Positions 7,851 through 15,736 of a stretch of 37,248 nt of DNA are shown here, one piece after another. How positions within the stretch are numbered: position 1 is the stretch's first letter; every line of letters begins with the position of its first letter. Under the pieces are notes generated by a model. That model saw only the letters and a list, made by a program, of their open reading frames with translations. It had not been told where the DNA came from and searched no databases. The translations under genes and the position numbers were made by a program. The DNA is from Chloroflexota bacterium. GTDB lineage: Bacteria > Chloroflexota > Anaerolineae > B4-G1 > SLSP01. Where the stretch lies: positions 1 through 37,248 of the forward strand of contig JAIOAX010000044.1 in assembly GCA_019873645.1 (NCBI GenBank), in the 5' to 3' direction.

Positions 7851-8525
7851 ATGGTCCCCAAAGTCATTCTGCATACCGAAGTAAGCGTGGACGGACGCAT
7901 GGATTGGATGTCGGACGACGGTTTCCTCTATTACCGCATGATCGCAGATTGGAAGCTGGACGCGATGATCACCGGCAGCAACACGATGCAGGTCGCCTAT
8001 CCCGAACCCGACACGCCCGAAGCACAGGCCGCGCCGCCGCCGGAAAAAGCGCCGGGCCTGCAACGCCTGCTCGTCGTAGATAGCCGCGGTCGCCTGCGCT
8101 GCTGGCGGCAGATGCAGCAGAGCGAATGGTGGGGCGAGGTGACGCTGCTGTGTTCGCGCGCCACGCCGTCGGAGTGCATCGAAGCGATCAAACGGCTGGG
8201 TGTGGACGTCATCATCGCGGGCGAGGAACAGGTTGATCTGCGCGCGGCGCTGGAAGAGGCGCACGCCCGTTACGGCATCGAAGTCGTCCGCACCGACAGC
8301 GGCGGCATCCTCCACGGAGCGCTGCTGCGCGCCGGTCTGGTTGACGAAATCAGCGTGCTGCTGAACCCATGCCTGGTGGGCGGCACGTCCCCGCGCTCGA
8401 TGTTCGTCGCGCCCGATTTGGAAGGCAAAAGTGGGGTGATTCCACTGCGGTTGTTGGAAGTGAATAACATCGAAGGCGATTTCGTGGCGCTGCGATACGC
8501 GGTCGTCAAGGAGGCAGAAGCATGA
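7851..8525 (+). CDS. RibD C-terminal-domain reductase (dihydrofolate-reductase fold)
   Basis: Protein of 224 residues in the RibD_C/bacterial bifunctional deaminase-reductase family: an NAD(P)H-binding fold that in RibD reduces the ribosylamino-pyrimidine of riboflavin synthesis. Supporting motifs are VILHTEVSVDGRMD at the N-terminus, ITGSNTMQVAY, the TDSGGILHGALLRAGLVDEISVLLNPCLVGG segment and a terminal LRYAVV strand. The deaminase half is absent. An in-frame ATG at 7812 overlaps the ATPase gene; ATG 7851 has GGAGG just upstream and starts one base after the ATPase stop. Its substrate is unknown, and the location between an ABC ATPase and its permeases is odd. It could be an antifolate-insensitive DHFR-like enzyme or a general reductase. 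Confidence 0.85.
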   Translation: MVPKVILHTEVSVDGRMDWMSDDGFLYYRMIADWKLDAMITGSNTMQVAYPEPDTPEAQAAPPPEKAPGLQRLLVVDSRGRLRCWRQMQQSEWWGEVTLLCSRATPSECIEAIKRLGVDVIIAGEEQVDLRAALEEAHARYGIEVVRTDSGGILHGALLRAGLVDEISVLLNPCLVGGTSPRSMFVAPDLEGKSGVIPLRLLEVNNIEGDFVALRYAVVKEAEA

Positions 8526-9313
8526 ACCTGCGCGGTGGTTGGGCGCTGATCAAAAAAACGTGGCTGAGTTGGGTGCAGCATCGCAGCTTCTTCTTTCTGC
8601 TGGCCTTCGGCTGGATGATTCCGCCGCTCATCTACCTCTTCGTCTGGTCGACGGCGGCCGGCGGGGGAACGGTGAGTGGATTTTCGCGCGGGCAGTTCGT
8701 CGCCTACTACCTGGTGCTGATCCTGGTCAACCAACTGACCTATTCGCAGACCAACTGGACGGTCGGCGATGTGATCCGCTACGGGGGGATGAACTCGCTG
8801 CTGCTACGCCCGCTCTCGCCCGTATTCGACGCGCTGTCGTCGGAAGTGGCGGGCAAGGTAGTCTACATGCTGTTCATCGTCCCGGTGACGGCGATACTGG
8901 CCCTGCTGCTGCGCCCAGAGCTGCACGTGACACTACACAATGGCCTGGCGTTCATTCCGGCGCTGGCGTTTGCGTGGGCGCTGCGCTTCTTCTGGGGCTA
9001 CTGGCTGGCATTGCTCGCCTTTTGGGCGACGCGCGCCGACGCGCTGTTGGCGCTCCAGGACGCGCTGATCTTCCTGCTGGCGGGCCAGGTCGCGCCGACG
9101 GCATTGCTGCCCGGCATCCTGCACCAGGCCGCGACGTGGCTGCCGTTCCGCTACATGGTCGGCTTCCCCGTGGAAGTCCTCACCGGGCAACTGGACGCCG
9201 CCGGCATCCTCACCGGTTTCGCCTTCCAGCTCAGTTGGCTCGCCATCGCCCTTGCCCTGTTCGGCGTGCTGTGGCGGATGGGCGTGAAGCGATACTCCGC
9301 CGTCGGGGGATAG
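8522..9313 (+). CDS. ABC-2 family permease 1 (COG4587-like)
   Basis: Integral membrane protein of 263 residues with about six predicted helices: SFFFLLAFGWMIPPLIYLFVW, FVAYYLVLILVNQLTY, VVYMLFIVPVTAILALLL, LAFIPALAFAWALRFFWGYWLALLAFW, ALIFLLAGQVAPTALL and AFQLSWLAIALALFGVLW. The layout and the LLLRPLSPVFDALSSEVAGKVVY loop fit the ABC-2 permease half that pairs with COG3694. Its ATG overlaps the reductase stop by four bases (ATGA), so the reductase and permease are translationally coupled. With the next gene it probably forms the heterodimeric channel. Confidence 0.88.
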   Translation: MNLRGGWALIKKTWLSWVQHRSFFFLLAFGWMIPPLIYLFVWSTAAGGGTVSGFSRGQFVAYYLVLILVNQLTYSQTNWTVGDVIRYGGMNSLLLRPLSPVFDALSSEVAGKVVYMLFIVPVTAILALLLRPELHVTLHNGLAFIPALAFAWALRFFWGYWLALLAFWATRADALLALQDALIFLLAGQVAPTALLPGILHQAATWLPFRYMVGFPVEVLTGQLDAAGILTGFAFQLSWLAIALALFGVLWRMGVKRYSAVGG

Positions 9314-9332
9314 TTTTTCCATCAGCAGATTA

Positions 9333-9385
9333 AGCAGATTTAGCAGATTAAGATAAAAAAATCTGCTTAATCTGCTAAATCTGCT
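9333..9385 (+). repeat. AGCAGATTWA word array forming a perfect hairpin
   Basis: The word AGCAGATTTA/AGCAGATTAA repeats at 9-10 base steps from 9324. AGCAGATTTAGCAGATTAAG (9333-9352) pairs perfectly with the inverted copy at 9366-9385 across a 13-base A-rich loop. The stem is unusual in being built of repeated words, so slipped pairing is possible. It fills most of the 91-base gap between the two permease genes and ends six bases before GAGGAG, the ribosome-binding site at 9392-9397. Confidence 0.8.
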
Positions 9386-9404
9386 GACAAAAAGAGGAGC
9401 GAAC

Positions 9405-10196
9405 ATGTATTACCTTAAACTGATTAAACGCTTTATCGTGATCGCCTTTCAAGACGTGCTGGCTTACCGGATGAATTTTTGGATCAGCTTGCTGTATTCG
9501 GTGTTGAACCTGGGGACGGGCGTGCTCGGCATCGTGGTGCTGTTCAGCCAGGTGGAGACGCTGCGCGGGTGGACGCTGGCTTCGACGCTGGCGCTGTTGG
9601 GTGTCTACCTGACGCTAGGCGCGCTGCGCGGGCTGTTCATCGGGCCGAGTTTGGAGGCGTTGGCGGGGATGGACGGCGAGGTCTGGACAGGGCAGTTCGA
9701 TTTCACGCTTCTACGCCCGGTGGATGTGCAGTTCCTCGCCAGTTTCCGGCATTGGCGCCCCCTGGCACTGCTGGATTTGCTCCTGGCGCTCGGTGTGTTG
9801 GGGACGGGGATGGCGCAGATGGGACAGACGCTCACGCCGGGACGGGTGCTCGCCTTCGTCATCGGGATGGCGGCAGGGCTGCTCATCCTCTACGCGATCT
9901 TGCTGGCGTTCAGCGCGCTGGTCTTCTGGAGTCCAGGCTTTCTGTTCACATGGCTCTTCAACGCGCTGTTGCAGATGGCGCGCTATCCCGTGGGTCTCTA
10001 CCCCGGCTGGCTGCGCCTGGTGCTGACGTGGATCGTGCCCGTCGGCGTGATGACGACGATCCCGGCGCAGGCGCTCAGCGGCGAATTGCCCGCCGGGATG
10101 CTTGCAGGGGCCGTCGCGCTGGCGCTGGCGTTCTTTGTGGGAGCGACGGTGTTGTTTCGGACCGGTCTCAGGCGGTACGCGAGCGCGTCGAGTTAG
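9405..10196 (+). CDS. ABC-2 family permease 2 (COG3694-like)
   Basis: Integral membrane protein of 263 residues with about six helices: MNFWISLLYSVLNLGTGVLG, LASTLALLGVYLTLGALRGL, LALLDLLLALGVLGTGMA, VLAFVIGMAAGLLILYAILL, the LVLTWIVPVGVMTTIPAQAL re-entrant stretch, and a last helix AGAVALALAFFVGATVLF. The FDFTLLRPVDVQFLASFRHW loop is the family hallmark and matches the RPLSP loop of the partner permease. GAGGAG lies seven bases before the ATG. Separated from its partner by the word-array hairpin, which may set the ratio of the two subunits. Confidence 0.88.
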   Translation: MYYLKLIKRFIVIAFQDVLAYRMNFWISLLYSVLNLGTGVLGIVVLFSQVETLRGWTLASTLALLGVYLTLGALRGLFIGPSLEALAGMDGEVWTGQFDFTLLRPVDVQFLASFRHWRPLALLDLLLALGVLGTGMAQMGQTLTPGRVLAFVIGMAAGLLILYAILLAFSALVFWSPGFLFTWLFNALLQMARYPVGLYPGWLRLVLTWIVPVGVMTTIPAQALSGELPAGMLAGAVALALAFFVGATVLFRTGLRRYASASS

Positions 10197-10215
10197 CCGC
10201 CGCATCCATTGATAT

Positions 10216-10992
10216 TTACCGTAATATGATGTCCTTTAGCGAGACCTCCGGATGATGATACCGTGGACGTTGCGCGGTATTTTTGCCGAACTGGATGGCT
10301 GCTTGTGGACACCAGTTTATACAGGCAAAACATTGTTCGCACTGATGATTCCAGACGGGCTGACCTTCTTGTAAGGTGATGTTATGGGCCGGGCAGATTC
10401 TGGCGCAAATGCCGCAATGATTGCACTTGTCATCTACCCAGAATTGTGCGTCCATTTGAGGTACCCGGTCGAAGCTCAGCTTGTAAACCGTCGCCGATAA
10501 CAAACTTTGCCAGAACGGCCCTTTTTCGACAGGCAGGCCGGCCTTTTCTTTTACTTTATCGGCGATGTAACGGACCTTTTCTTCGGCCAGTCTGAAGCGC
10601 CGGTTTTGCTCTTCCTGCGGCCCCGGCCCGCCGAAAGGTGTGTAGTTGGAGGGCATAACGACCCCAAACCCCGCTGCCAGGGTGAGGTTATGTTCGGCCA
10701 GCACTTTCTGCAACTGCACCAGCGTTGCAGCGACCTGACTGCCGTTGACAGCAACGGCAAAGACATACTCCGGCCGTCCAGGGCGCAGTGCCTCCACAAA
10801 GCGCAGGACCGGGGCCGGTACGCCCCACATGTGAACCGGAAAGACCAGTCCAATGGTACCTTGGGGAATTATTTCAGGGTATTTAGCGATTGGGACAAGC
10901 TCGGTTTCTCCCAACAGCTCGGCCAGCTTGCGCGCCACCCACAATGAATTCCCGGTGCCGGTATAGTAAAAGATCGTCGTATGCATGTTCAT
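10216..10992 (-). CDS. EFR1-type flavodoxin-ferredoxin fusion
   Basis: Protein of 258 residues joining a flavodoxin-like domain (1-150; FMN phosphate loop FYYTGTGNS at 8-16) to a 2[4Fe-4S] ferredoxin domain. The eight cysteines are at 190, 193, 196, 200 and 218, 221, 224, 228, each set in CxxCxxCxxxCP spacing. EFR1-family proteins are presumed electron carriers in anaerobes; the partner is not known. Two starts are possible (ATG at 10992 or the third codon). The gene is convergent with the permease gene, 19 bases away, and divergent from the MazG-like gene. Its presence suggests anaerobic or microaerobic metabolism. Confidence 0.9.
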   Translation of the reverse strand: MNMHTTIFYYTGTGNSLWVARKLAELLGETELVPIAKYPEIIPQGTIGLVFPVHMWGVPAPVLRFVEALRPGRPEYVFAVAVNGSQVAATLVQLQKVLAEHNLTLAAGFGVVMPSNYTPFGGPGPQEEQNRRFRLAEEKVRYIADKVKEKAGLPVEKGPFWQSLLSATVYKLSFDRVPQMDAQFWVDDKCNHCGICARICPAHNITLQEGQPVWNHQCEQCFACINWCPQAAIQFGKNTAQRPRYHHPEVSLKDIILR

Positions 10993-11075
10993 CTCCTGTG
11001 AGCCTGCCCAAATGAAATCTTCGTCATCACGTAGAGAATTGTACCACAGATCGCAAAAATGCTCTCATTTTTCTC

Positions 11076-11103
11076 TTGCTCTCTTGCCGATCCATTGTAT
11101 ACT
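11076..11103 (+). promoter_or_regulatory. Promoter for a probable leaderless transcript
   Basis: TTGCTC (11076-11081) and TATACT (11098-11103) are 16 bases apart. The ATG of the MazG-like gene begins at 11112, just nine bases after the first position past the -10 box, so transcription should start at or next to the A of the ATG. No Shine-Dalgarno is present. Confidence 0.55.
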
Positions 11104-11111
11104 CGCGTCTT

Positions 11112-11414
11112 ATGACACTCAAAGAACTCACCGATGCGATGAACACGTTTGTTGCGGCGATGGGCTGGTATCGCGACGACTCGCCGTTTGTGCAGTCGCC
11201 GCGTAATATCGCCATTTCACTGTCGCTTGAAGCCGCCGAAGTGCTGGAGCATTTCCAGTGGGGCGAAGAGGCCGTCCCCGCGGCGCTCGCCGAAGAACTG
11301 GCGGACGTCGCCCTTTACCTGCTGCAACTGGCCTACCTCACCGGCGTTGACCTGGAGCAGGCAATTATGGACAAGCTGGCGGTCAACTACCGCCGCTTCG
11401 GGCCGGACAAATGA
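11112..11414 (+). CDS. MazG-like nucleotide pyrophosphohydrolase
   Basis: All-alpha NTP pyrophosphatase of 100 residues, single-domain dimeric type (RS21-C6/iMazG). The metal-binding motif EAAE (40-43) and the paired ELAD (62-65) are intact, with LSLEAAEVLEHFQW and DVALYLLQLAYLTGVDLEQAI around them. Such enzymes hydrolyse (d)NTPs to monophosphates and pyrophosphate and are thought to clean the nucleotide pool. An in-frame start at 11076 would lie within the promoter; ATG 11112 starts the conserved sequence. It appears leaderless. Confidence 0.9.
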   Translation: MTLKELTDAMNTFVAAMGWYRDDSPFVQSPRNIAISLSLEAAEVLEHFQWGEEAVPAALAEELADVALYLLQLAYLTGVDLEQAIMDKLAVNYRRFGPDK

Positions 11415-11424
11415 CAAGTTTTAT

Positions 11425-11500
11425 GTCAACGGATTGAACGGATTTCAACGGATTTTCAAAAAGACGACTACGCGACTAAAGACTACCAGACTATTTTCAG
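11425..11500 (+). repeat. Composite word array: AACGGATT then GACTA
   Basis: Downstream of the mazG-like stop, AACGGATT words (GTCAACGGATT at 11425-11435, then two more at 9-10 base steps) are followed by GACTA words at 11466, 11474, 11481 and 11489, alternating 8 and 7 bases apart. The last word runs into TTTTCAG, giving GACTATTTTCAG (11489-11500) directly before the AGGGAG ribosome-binding site of proS. The AACGGATT block is shared with 14024-14050 and the GACTATTTTCAG end with 32100-32111. Confidence 0.75.
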
Positions 11501-11510
11501 AGGGAGCATC

Positions 11511-12944
11511 ATGGCAGACTTTTTGACTTCTCAAACCGAGGACTTTTCCAAGTGGTATAACGAGATCGTGCAGAAGGCGGATCTGGCCGATTATTCGCCC
11601 GTGCGTGGCTGTATGGTCATCAAACCCTATGGCTACACCCTCTGGGAGCATATCCGTGATGCGCTGGACCGCCGCTTCAAGGCAACGGGGCACGTCAACG
11701 CCTACTTTCCGCTCTTTATCCCGGAGAGCTTCTTGCAGAAGGAGGCTGAGCACGTGGAGGGCTTTTCGCCGGAGCTGGCGGTCGTCACCATCGGCGGAGG
11801 CGAGGAGCTGGAAGAACGGTTGATTGTACGGCCTACGTCAGAGACGATCATCGGGCACATGTACGCCAAATGGATCCAGTCGTACCGCGACCTGCCGGTG
11901 CTCATCAACCAGTGGGCTAACGTGGTGCGTTGGGAGATGCGCACGCGCCTGTTTCTGCGCACGACGGAGTTCCTCTGGCAGGAAGGCCATACGGCGCATG
12001 CTACCCGTGAGGAGGCAATGGAAGAAACGCTGCGCATGCTTGGCGTCTACACGGATTTTGCGGTGAACGAGGCCGCGATCCCGGTCATCCCCGGCCGCAA
12101 GAGCGAGAGCGAGAAGTTTGCCGGCGCCGTCGCCAGCTACACCATCGAGGCGATGATGAAAGATGGCAAGGCGCTGCAATCCGGCACCAGCCACTTCCTG
12201 GGACAGAACTTCGCACGGGCGTTTGAGATCAAGTTCCTCGATGAGAACAATATACAGCAGTTGGCCTGGACAACCTCGTGGGGGATGAGCACGCGCATGG
12301 TCGGCGCGATTGTGATGACGCACGGGGACGACCAGGGCCTTGTATTGCCGCCACGTCTGGCGCCGATTCAGGTGGTTATCGTGCCGATTTGGCGCAAGGA
12401 CGAGGAACGCGCGACGGTGCTGGAAGCAGCGCGGCAGTTGCACGCGCGGCTGAAAGAAACACTGCGCGTTGAACTGGACATCCGCGAGGGCTTCACCGCC
12501 GGCTGGAAATTCAACGATTGGGAGATGCGCGGTGTGCCGCTGCGCATCGAGATCGGACCGCGCGATGTGACGAACCGCCAGGTGATGCTCGCCCGGCGCG
12601 ACATCCCCGGCCGCGAGGGCAAGACGTCCGCCGCGTGGGACGGCCTGGAAACGACGGTCGCCAACATGCTGGCGACGATCCAGCAGGCAATTTACCAGAA
12701 AGCGCTGGCTTTCCGCGAGAGTCATACCTGGGACGTGCAGACTTACGATGAATTCAAAGAAGCCGTGGAGAACGGCTTCGCCCGCGCATGGTGGGCCGGC
12801 AGCGCCGAGGACGAGGCGCGCATCAAGGAAGAGACAAAGGCGACCGTCCGCTGTATTCCTCTCGAACAACCCGGCGGCAACGGAACGTGCTTCTACACCG
12901 GCAAGCCCGCTACCGAAGTTGCCATCTTCGGCAAAGCCTATTGA
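11511..12944 (+). CDS. proS: Prolyl-tRNA synthetase, eukaryote/archaeon-like short form
   Basis: Class II aminoacyl-tRNA synthetase of 477 residues that charges tRNA-Pro. It belongs to the type that lacks the editing insertion of E. coli ProRS. Motif 1 lies around KPYGYTLWEHIRDALDRRF, motif 2 in VVRWEMRTRLFLRTTEFLWQEGH with the proline-binding TxE, and motif 3 in TTSWGMSTRMVGAIVMTHGD. An anticodon-binding domain (about 285-390) and the C-terminal zinc-like extension ending in AIFGKAY follow. AGGGAG sits five bases before the ATG. I saw no T-box-like leader in the 96-base upstream gap, which is filled by word repeats. This ProRS type is common in Chloroflexota and Deinococcus relatives. Confidence 0.96.
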   Translation: MADFLTSQTEDFSKWYNEIVQKADLADYSPVRGCMVIKPYGYTLWEHIRDALDRRFKATGHVNAYFPLFIPESFLQKEAEHVEGFSPELAVVTIGGGEELEERLIVRPTSETIIGHMYAKWIQSYRDLPVLINQWANVVRWEMRTRLFLRTTEFLWQEGHTAHATREEAMEETLRMLGVYTDFAVNEAAIPVIPGRKSESEKFAGAVASYTIEAMMKDGKALQSGTSHFLGQNFARAFEIKFLDENNIQQLAWTTSWGMSTRMVGAIVMTHGDDQGLVLPPRLAPIQVVIVPIWRKDEERATVLEAARQLHARLKETLRVELDIREGFTAGWKFNDWEMRGVPLRIEIGPRDVTNRQVMLARRDIPGREGKTSAAWDGLETTVANMLATIQQAIYQKALAFRESHTWDVQTYDEFKEAVENGFARAWWAGSAEDEARIKEETKATVRCIPLEQPGGNGTCFYTGKPATEVAIFGKAY

Positions 12945-12962
12945 GGCTCAAAAGGATTCTAA

Positions 12963-13028
12963 CCACAAATCTACACGAATTTTCACGAATAGAAATTAGA
13001 ATTAGTGGAGATTCGTGAAGATTCGTGG
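12963..13028 (+). repeat. CACGAAT word array forming an imperfect hairpin
   Basis: Left arm: CCACAAATC, CACGAAT and CACGAAT spaced 9-11 bases apart. Right arm: the inverted series ATTAGTG, ATTCGTG, GATTCGTGG, ending at 13028. The arms pair word to word with short unpaired spacers. It is the same word family as 16728-16795 and related to 14772-14835. It ends 11 bases before the AGGAG of the asparaginase-like gene. Confidence 0.75.
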
Positions 13029-13049
13029 TCCGATTTTTAGGAGATGGTG

Positions 13050-14012
13050 ATGTTTGTGGTAGCGAGTCAGAATGGCAGGGTGGGCATCGCAGCGGCGATG
13101 CAGGTGTTGCGGGATGGTGGAGCGGCGCTGGATGCCGTCGAAGCAGGAATCCGGTTGGTGGAGGCGAACCCCGACGACCATTCGGTAGGCTACGGCGGCT
13201 ACCCGAATCTGCTCGGCGAAGTGGAGCTGGATGCCGCCATCATGGACGGGCGCGACTTGACCGGCGGCGCAGTCGGCGCGCTCAAGGGATACCCGCATCC
13301 CATTTCGGTAGCGCGCAAGGTGCTGGAAAAGCTGCCGCACGTGTTTCTGGTGGGCGAAGGCGCGGCGCGCTTTGCGGCGGAAATGGGCTTCGAGTCGTGT
13401 GAACTGCTCACCGAACCGGCCCGCGAGACGTGGAAGGAACGCCTGCGCGAAGACCTGCCGCCCGACGTGTTGGCGCACCTTACGGAGCAGCCGGACTTGT
13501 GGCGTTACGTCGAAATCGCCACGGACCCGGAGCGGGCGCGCGGCACGACCAATTTCATCGCCCAGGATGCGCAGGGCAACCTGGCGGTGGGCGTGAGCAC
13601 CAGCGGCTGGGCGTGGAAGTATCCGGGGCGGGTTGGCGACTCGCCGATCATCGGCGCAGGATTGTACGCCGACAACCGTTACGGCGCAGCGGCCTGCACC
13701 GGCACAGGGGAAATGGCGATCCGCGCGGCAACGGCGCACAGTGTTGTGTTTTACATGAAGATGGGACTGTCGGTCGTCGAGGCCGGGCAGCGAGCGATGG
13801 CCGATCTGAACGACCTGGGCGGACGCTACTTGAGTGGGATGAATCTCATCGCCGTGGATCGCGCCGGCAATCATGTTGGCTTCAGCAGCCGCCCCGATGC
13901 AAAGTATCTCTACTTCACCGACGCTATGGACGCCCCTGCCGAAGCCCCGCGCCTCTACATCCCACTCAACGAGCGTTGGCAGAGAAGCACATCTGGCGCC
14001 TGTTCTGGTTAA
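13050..14012 (+). CDS. Glycosylasparaginase-like Ntn hydrolase (isoaspartyl peptidase/asparaginase family)
   Basis: Precursor of 320 residues in the glycosylasparaginase family, which self-cleaves to expose an N-terminal threonine nucleophile. The strongest support is STSGWAWKYPGRVGDSPIIG followed by AGLYADNRYGAAACTGTGE, the signature of N4-(beta-N-acetylglucosaminyl)-L-asparaginases. The cleavage site, HDT in the classical enzymes, reads RGT here (threonine near residue 166), so the aspartate is replaced by glycine as in isoaspartyl peptidases. The ATG at 13050 is chosen over 13044 because AGGAG ends at 13043 and would abut the earlier one. The likely substrate is beta-aspartyl peptides or N4-substituted asparagine. 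Confidence 0.87.
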   Translation: MFVVASQNGRVGIAAAMQVLRDGGAALDAVEAGIRLVEANPDDHSVGYGGYPNLLGEVELDAAIMDGRDLTGGAVGALKGYPHPISVARKVLEKLPHVFLVGEGAARFAAEMGFESCELLTEPARETWKERLREDLPPDVLAHLTEQPDLWRYVEIATDPERARGTTNFIAQDAQGNLAVGVSTSGWAWKYPGRVGDSPIIGAGLYADNRYGAAACTGTGEMAIRAATAHSVVFYMKMGLSVVEAGQRAMADLNDLGGRYLSGMNLIAVDRAGNHVGFSSRPDAKYLYFTDAMDAPAEAPRLYIPLNERWQRSTSGACSG

Positions 14013-14023
14013 GTCTGTTTTTT

Positions 14024-14105
14024 GTCAACGGATTTAACGGATTGGAACGGATTATTCTTGATTTGCTGATTTGCCGATTTGCTGATTCTTTGATTCGCTG
14101 ATTCT
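14024..14105 (+). repeat. Composite word array: AACGGATT then GATTTGCT octamers
   Basis: Eleven bases after the upstream stop, GTCAACGGATT, TAACGGATT and GAACGGATT occur at 9-10 base steps (14024-14050). Five octamers follow: GATTTGCT, GATTTGCC, GATTTGCT, GATTCTTT, GATTCGCT (14060-14099), then a partial GATTCT (14100-14105). CCAGGAGG follows at once as ribosome-binding site. The last 13 bases of the array (ATTCGCTGATTCT) recur at 23045-23057 in the same position relative to AGGAG. Confidence 0.8.
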
Positions 14106-14119
14106 CCAGGAGGGTCATG

Positions 14120-14770
14120 ATGTTTCATGCCGCCGACCGGGTGTTAGTAGGGGTGATGAACAACCCGCGTGACTTCGCGCTGGCCCGCGATGAAGGCTGG
14201 TATCGTGTGCCGGTGGCCCATGCGCCGGCTTCGACGACCGATGCGGCGGTGCTGGCTTTCTACTTCACCACGGCGTTCGGCGATGAGAAATGGGCCATCC
14301 ACTGGTACGCCGAAGTGCGTGGGCACGAGCTGGTGCGGCGGCGTGACCTGTTTCCTGACGCATCCGACCACCCGCGCGCCGATGAGCACTACTACAAGCT
14401 GCAAATCGGCCCGCTCATCCGCCGCGATCCGCCGATTCCGAGCCTGCGCTGGCGGCGGGTGACGTTCATCGAGAGCACCTGGGATCGCTTTGCCGCTGCC
14501 GAGGAACTCAACGACCTCTACGTATCGGGTGCCGAGGGCCTGTATGTGACGCTCAAGGAGAGCGGCTTCTTCCCGGAACTCAATTACCTCGTCCGTGAGG
14601 GCGATGGCGAGTATCACGTTGATCTGGCCGTGCCGTGCTGCGAAGGCGTGGTGGCCGTTGTGTTGGGCGACCGCCCCGCGCCGGCCGGCGCCTTGCGGGA
14701 CGCCGATCCCGATGCAGTGCGCGCGGCGGTGGCGCGGCTAGGTGGGGCGCAGCCGCCGAAGGTAAAATAG
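14120..14770 (+). CDS. Conserved-looking protein of unknown function
   Basis: I do not recognise a characterised family. The protein has 216 residues, no signal peptide or membrane segment, and begins ADRVLVGVMNNPRDFALARDEGWYRVP. From memory, similar openings occur in uncharacterised Chloroflexota and cyanobacterial proteins, some fused to nuclease domains. The body contains aromatic-rich stretches (EKWAIHWYAEVRGHELVRRRDLFP, YYKLQIGPLIRRD, RRVTFIESTWDRF) that suggest a folded alpha/beta domain. The tail after about 165 may be a separate piece ending PAPAGALRDADPDAVRAAVA. Start ATG 14120 has AGGAGG six bases upstream; ATG 14117 would be too close. A role in DNA metabolism is speculative. Confidence 0.75.
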   Translation: MFHAADRVLVGVMNNPRDFALARDEGWYRVPVAHAPASTTDAAVLAFYFTTAFGDEKWAIHWYAEVRGHELVRRRDLFPDASDHPRADEHYYKLQIGPLIRRDPPIPSLRWRRVTFIESTWDRFAAAEELNDLYVSGAEGLYVTLKESGFFPELNYLVREGDGEYHVDLAVPCCEGVVAVVLGDRPAPAGALRDADPDAVRAAVARLGGAQPPKVK

Positions 14771-14771
14771 C

Positions 14772-14835
14772 AACCGCGAATCGAATTTTCACTGATTTTT
14801 TAGAAAATTTGCGTAGATTAGCGGGATTCGCGGTT
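14772..14835 (+). repeat. CGCGAATC word hairpin
   Basis: AACCGCGAATC (14772-14782), starting two bases after the upstream stop, pairs perfectly with GATTCGCGGTT (14825-14835). Between the arms are degenerate words (GAATTTTCACTGATT, TTGCGTAGATTAGCG). This is a variant of the CACGAAT hairpins at 12963 and 16728 with CGCGAAT in place of CACGAAT. It fills most of the 83-base gap before the next gene. Confidence 0.75.
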
Positions 14836-14853
14836 TCTGTTCAAGGCAGGTAA

Positions 14854-15732
14854 ATGCGAACGTCATCACAGTTCACACAGCTCACCTCCCACCTCTGGGT
14901 GATGCAGAGCGCGCTCTTCGCCACGAACAGCGGTGTCTTTCTGTCGGGCGGTGAGGCGTGTCTGATTGATCCGGGCATCGCGCCGGAGACCGTGGGGGAC
15001 ATTGCCCGCTTTGTCGCTGATCAGGGCGCGACGCCGCGCGCGATTGTCCTTACGCACGCGCATTGGGATCACGTGATGGGGCCGGAACACTTCCCCGGCG
15101 TGCCGGTCATCGCACACAACGGCTACATGCGCGTCCTGCGTGAACATAGCGCGGATTTGTATCGGCAGATTGATGTCTGGGAGGCACAGGCGCATATTTG
15201 CCGCATGTGCCCTTTTATGCTCCCCAAGCCCACATACACCTTCGATACCGCCATGACGCTTACTCTCGGCGATATTCGTCTGCGGATATTCCACGCACCG
15301 GGTCATGCGCCGGATCAGTGCGCCGTCTATCACACGGAAAGCGGGACCCTCTGGGCCGCCGATATGCTCAGCGACAGCGAAATCCCCTTTGCCTATAGCG
15401 TGAACGCCTATGCAGAGACATTGGCCTATCTGGCGACACTGGACATCTATGCGCTGATCCCCGGTCACGGCGCGCCGACGACGGATGTGGCTGAGATTCA
15501 ACGCCGACTCGCGGCGGATCGCGCGTACCTGGCGGAATTGCGGGCGCGGGTCACTGCAGCGGTGGCGATGGGGCAAACGCTGGCGGAAACTATCGCTGCG
15601 TGCGCCGACATGCCGCTGCCCTGTCCGTGCGACGATCCCACCCCCCATATCTGGAACGTGGAGAGTGCGTATGCCGAATTGGGTGGGCCGGTGGAAGGCG
15701 CGGTGGGATGGGAGCGGGAATGGACGCGGTAA
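14854..15732 (+). CDS. Metallo-beta-lactamase-fold hydrolase
   Basis: MBL-fold protein of 292 residues. The metal site THAHWDH (H68, H70, D72, H73) is intact. Further ligands are the His of FHAPGHAPDQCAVYH, the Asp of LWAADMLSD, and the His of LIPGHGAPT. These correspond to the ordered motifs of glyoxalase II/RNase Z-type hydrolases. Cysteines in ICRMCPFM form an unusual C-x-x-C between the first and second metal motifs. The substrate is unknown; quorum-lactone, thioester or phosphoester hydrolysis are all possible. The ATG at 14854 follows GGCAGG, a moderate ribosome-binding site. Confidence 0.88.
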   Translation: MRTSSQFTQLTSHLWVMQSALFATNSGVFLSGGEACLIDPGIAPETVGDIARFVADQGATPRAIVLTHAHWDHVMGPEHFPGVPVIAHNGYMRVLREHSADLYRQIDVWEAQAHICRMCPFMLPKPTYTFDTAMTLTLGDIRLRIFHAPGHAPDQCAVYHTESGTLWAADMLSDSEIPFAYSVNAYAETLAYLATLDIYALIPGHGAPTTDVAEIQRRLAADRAYLAELRARVTAAVAMGQTLAETIAACADMPLPCPCDDPTPHIWNVESAYAELGGPVEGAVGWEREWTR

Positions 15733-15736
15733 GGGT

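Noticed and set aside
8539..9333. Plus-strand frame of 264 codons overlapping the first ABC-2 permease in another frame
   Set aside because: Arg/Ala/Gly-rich translation typical of a GC shadow frame; the permease frame has clear membrane helices and coupled start.
11415..11510. T-box or other riboswitch before proS
   Set aside because: No T-box consensus, specifier loop or antiterminator; the gap is word repeats and an SD.
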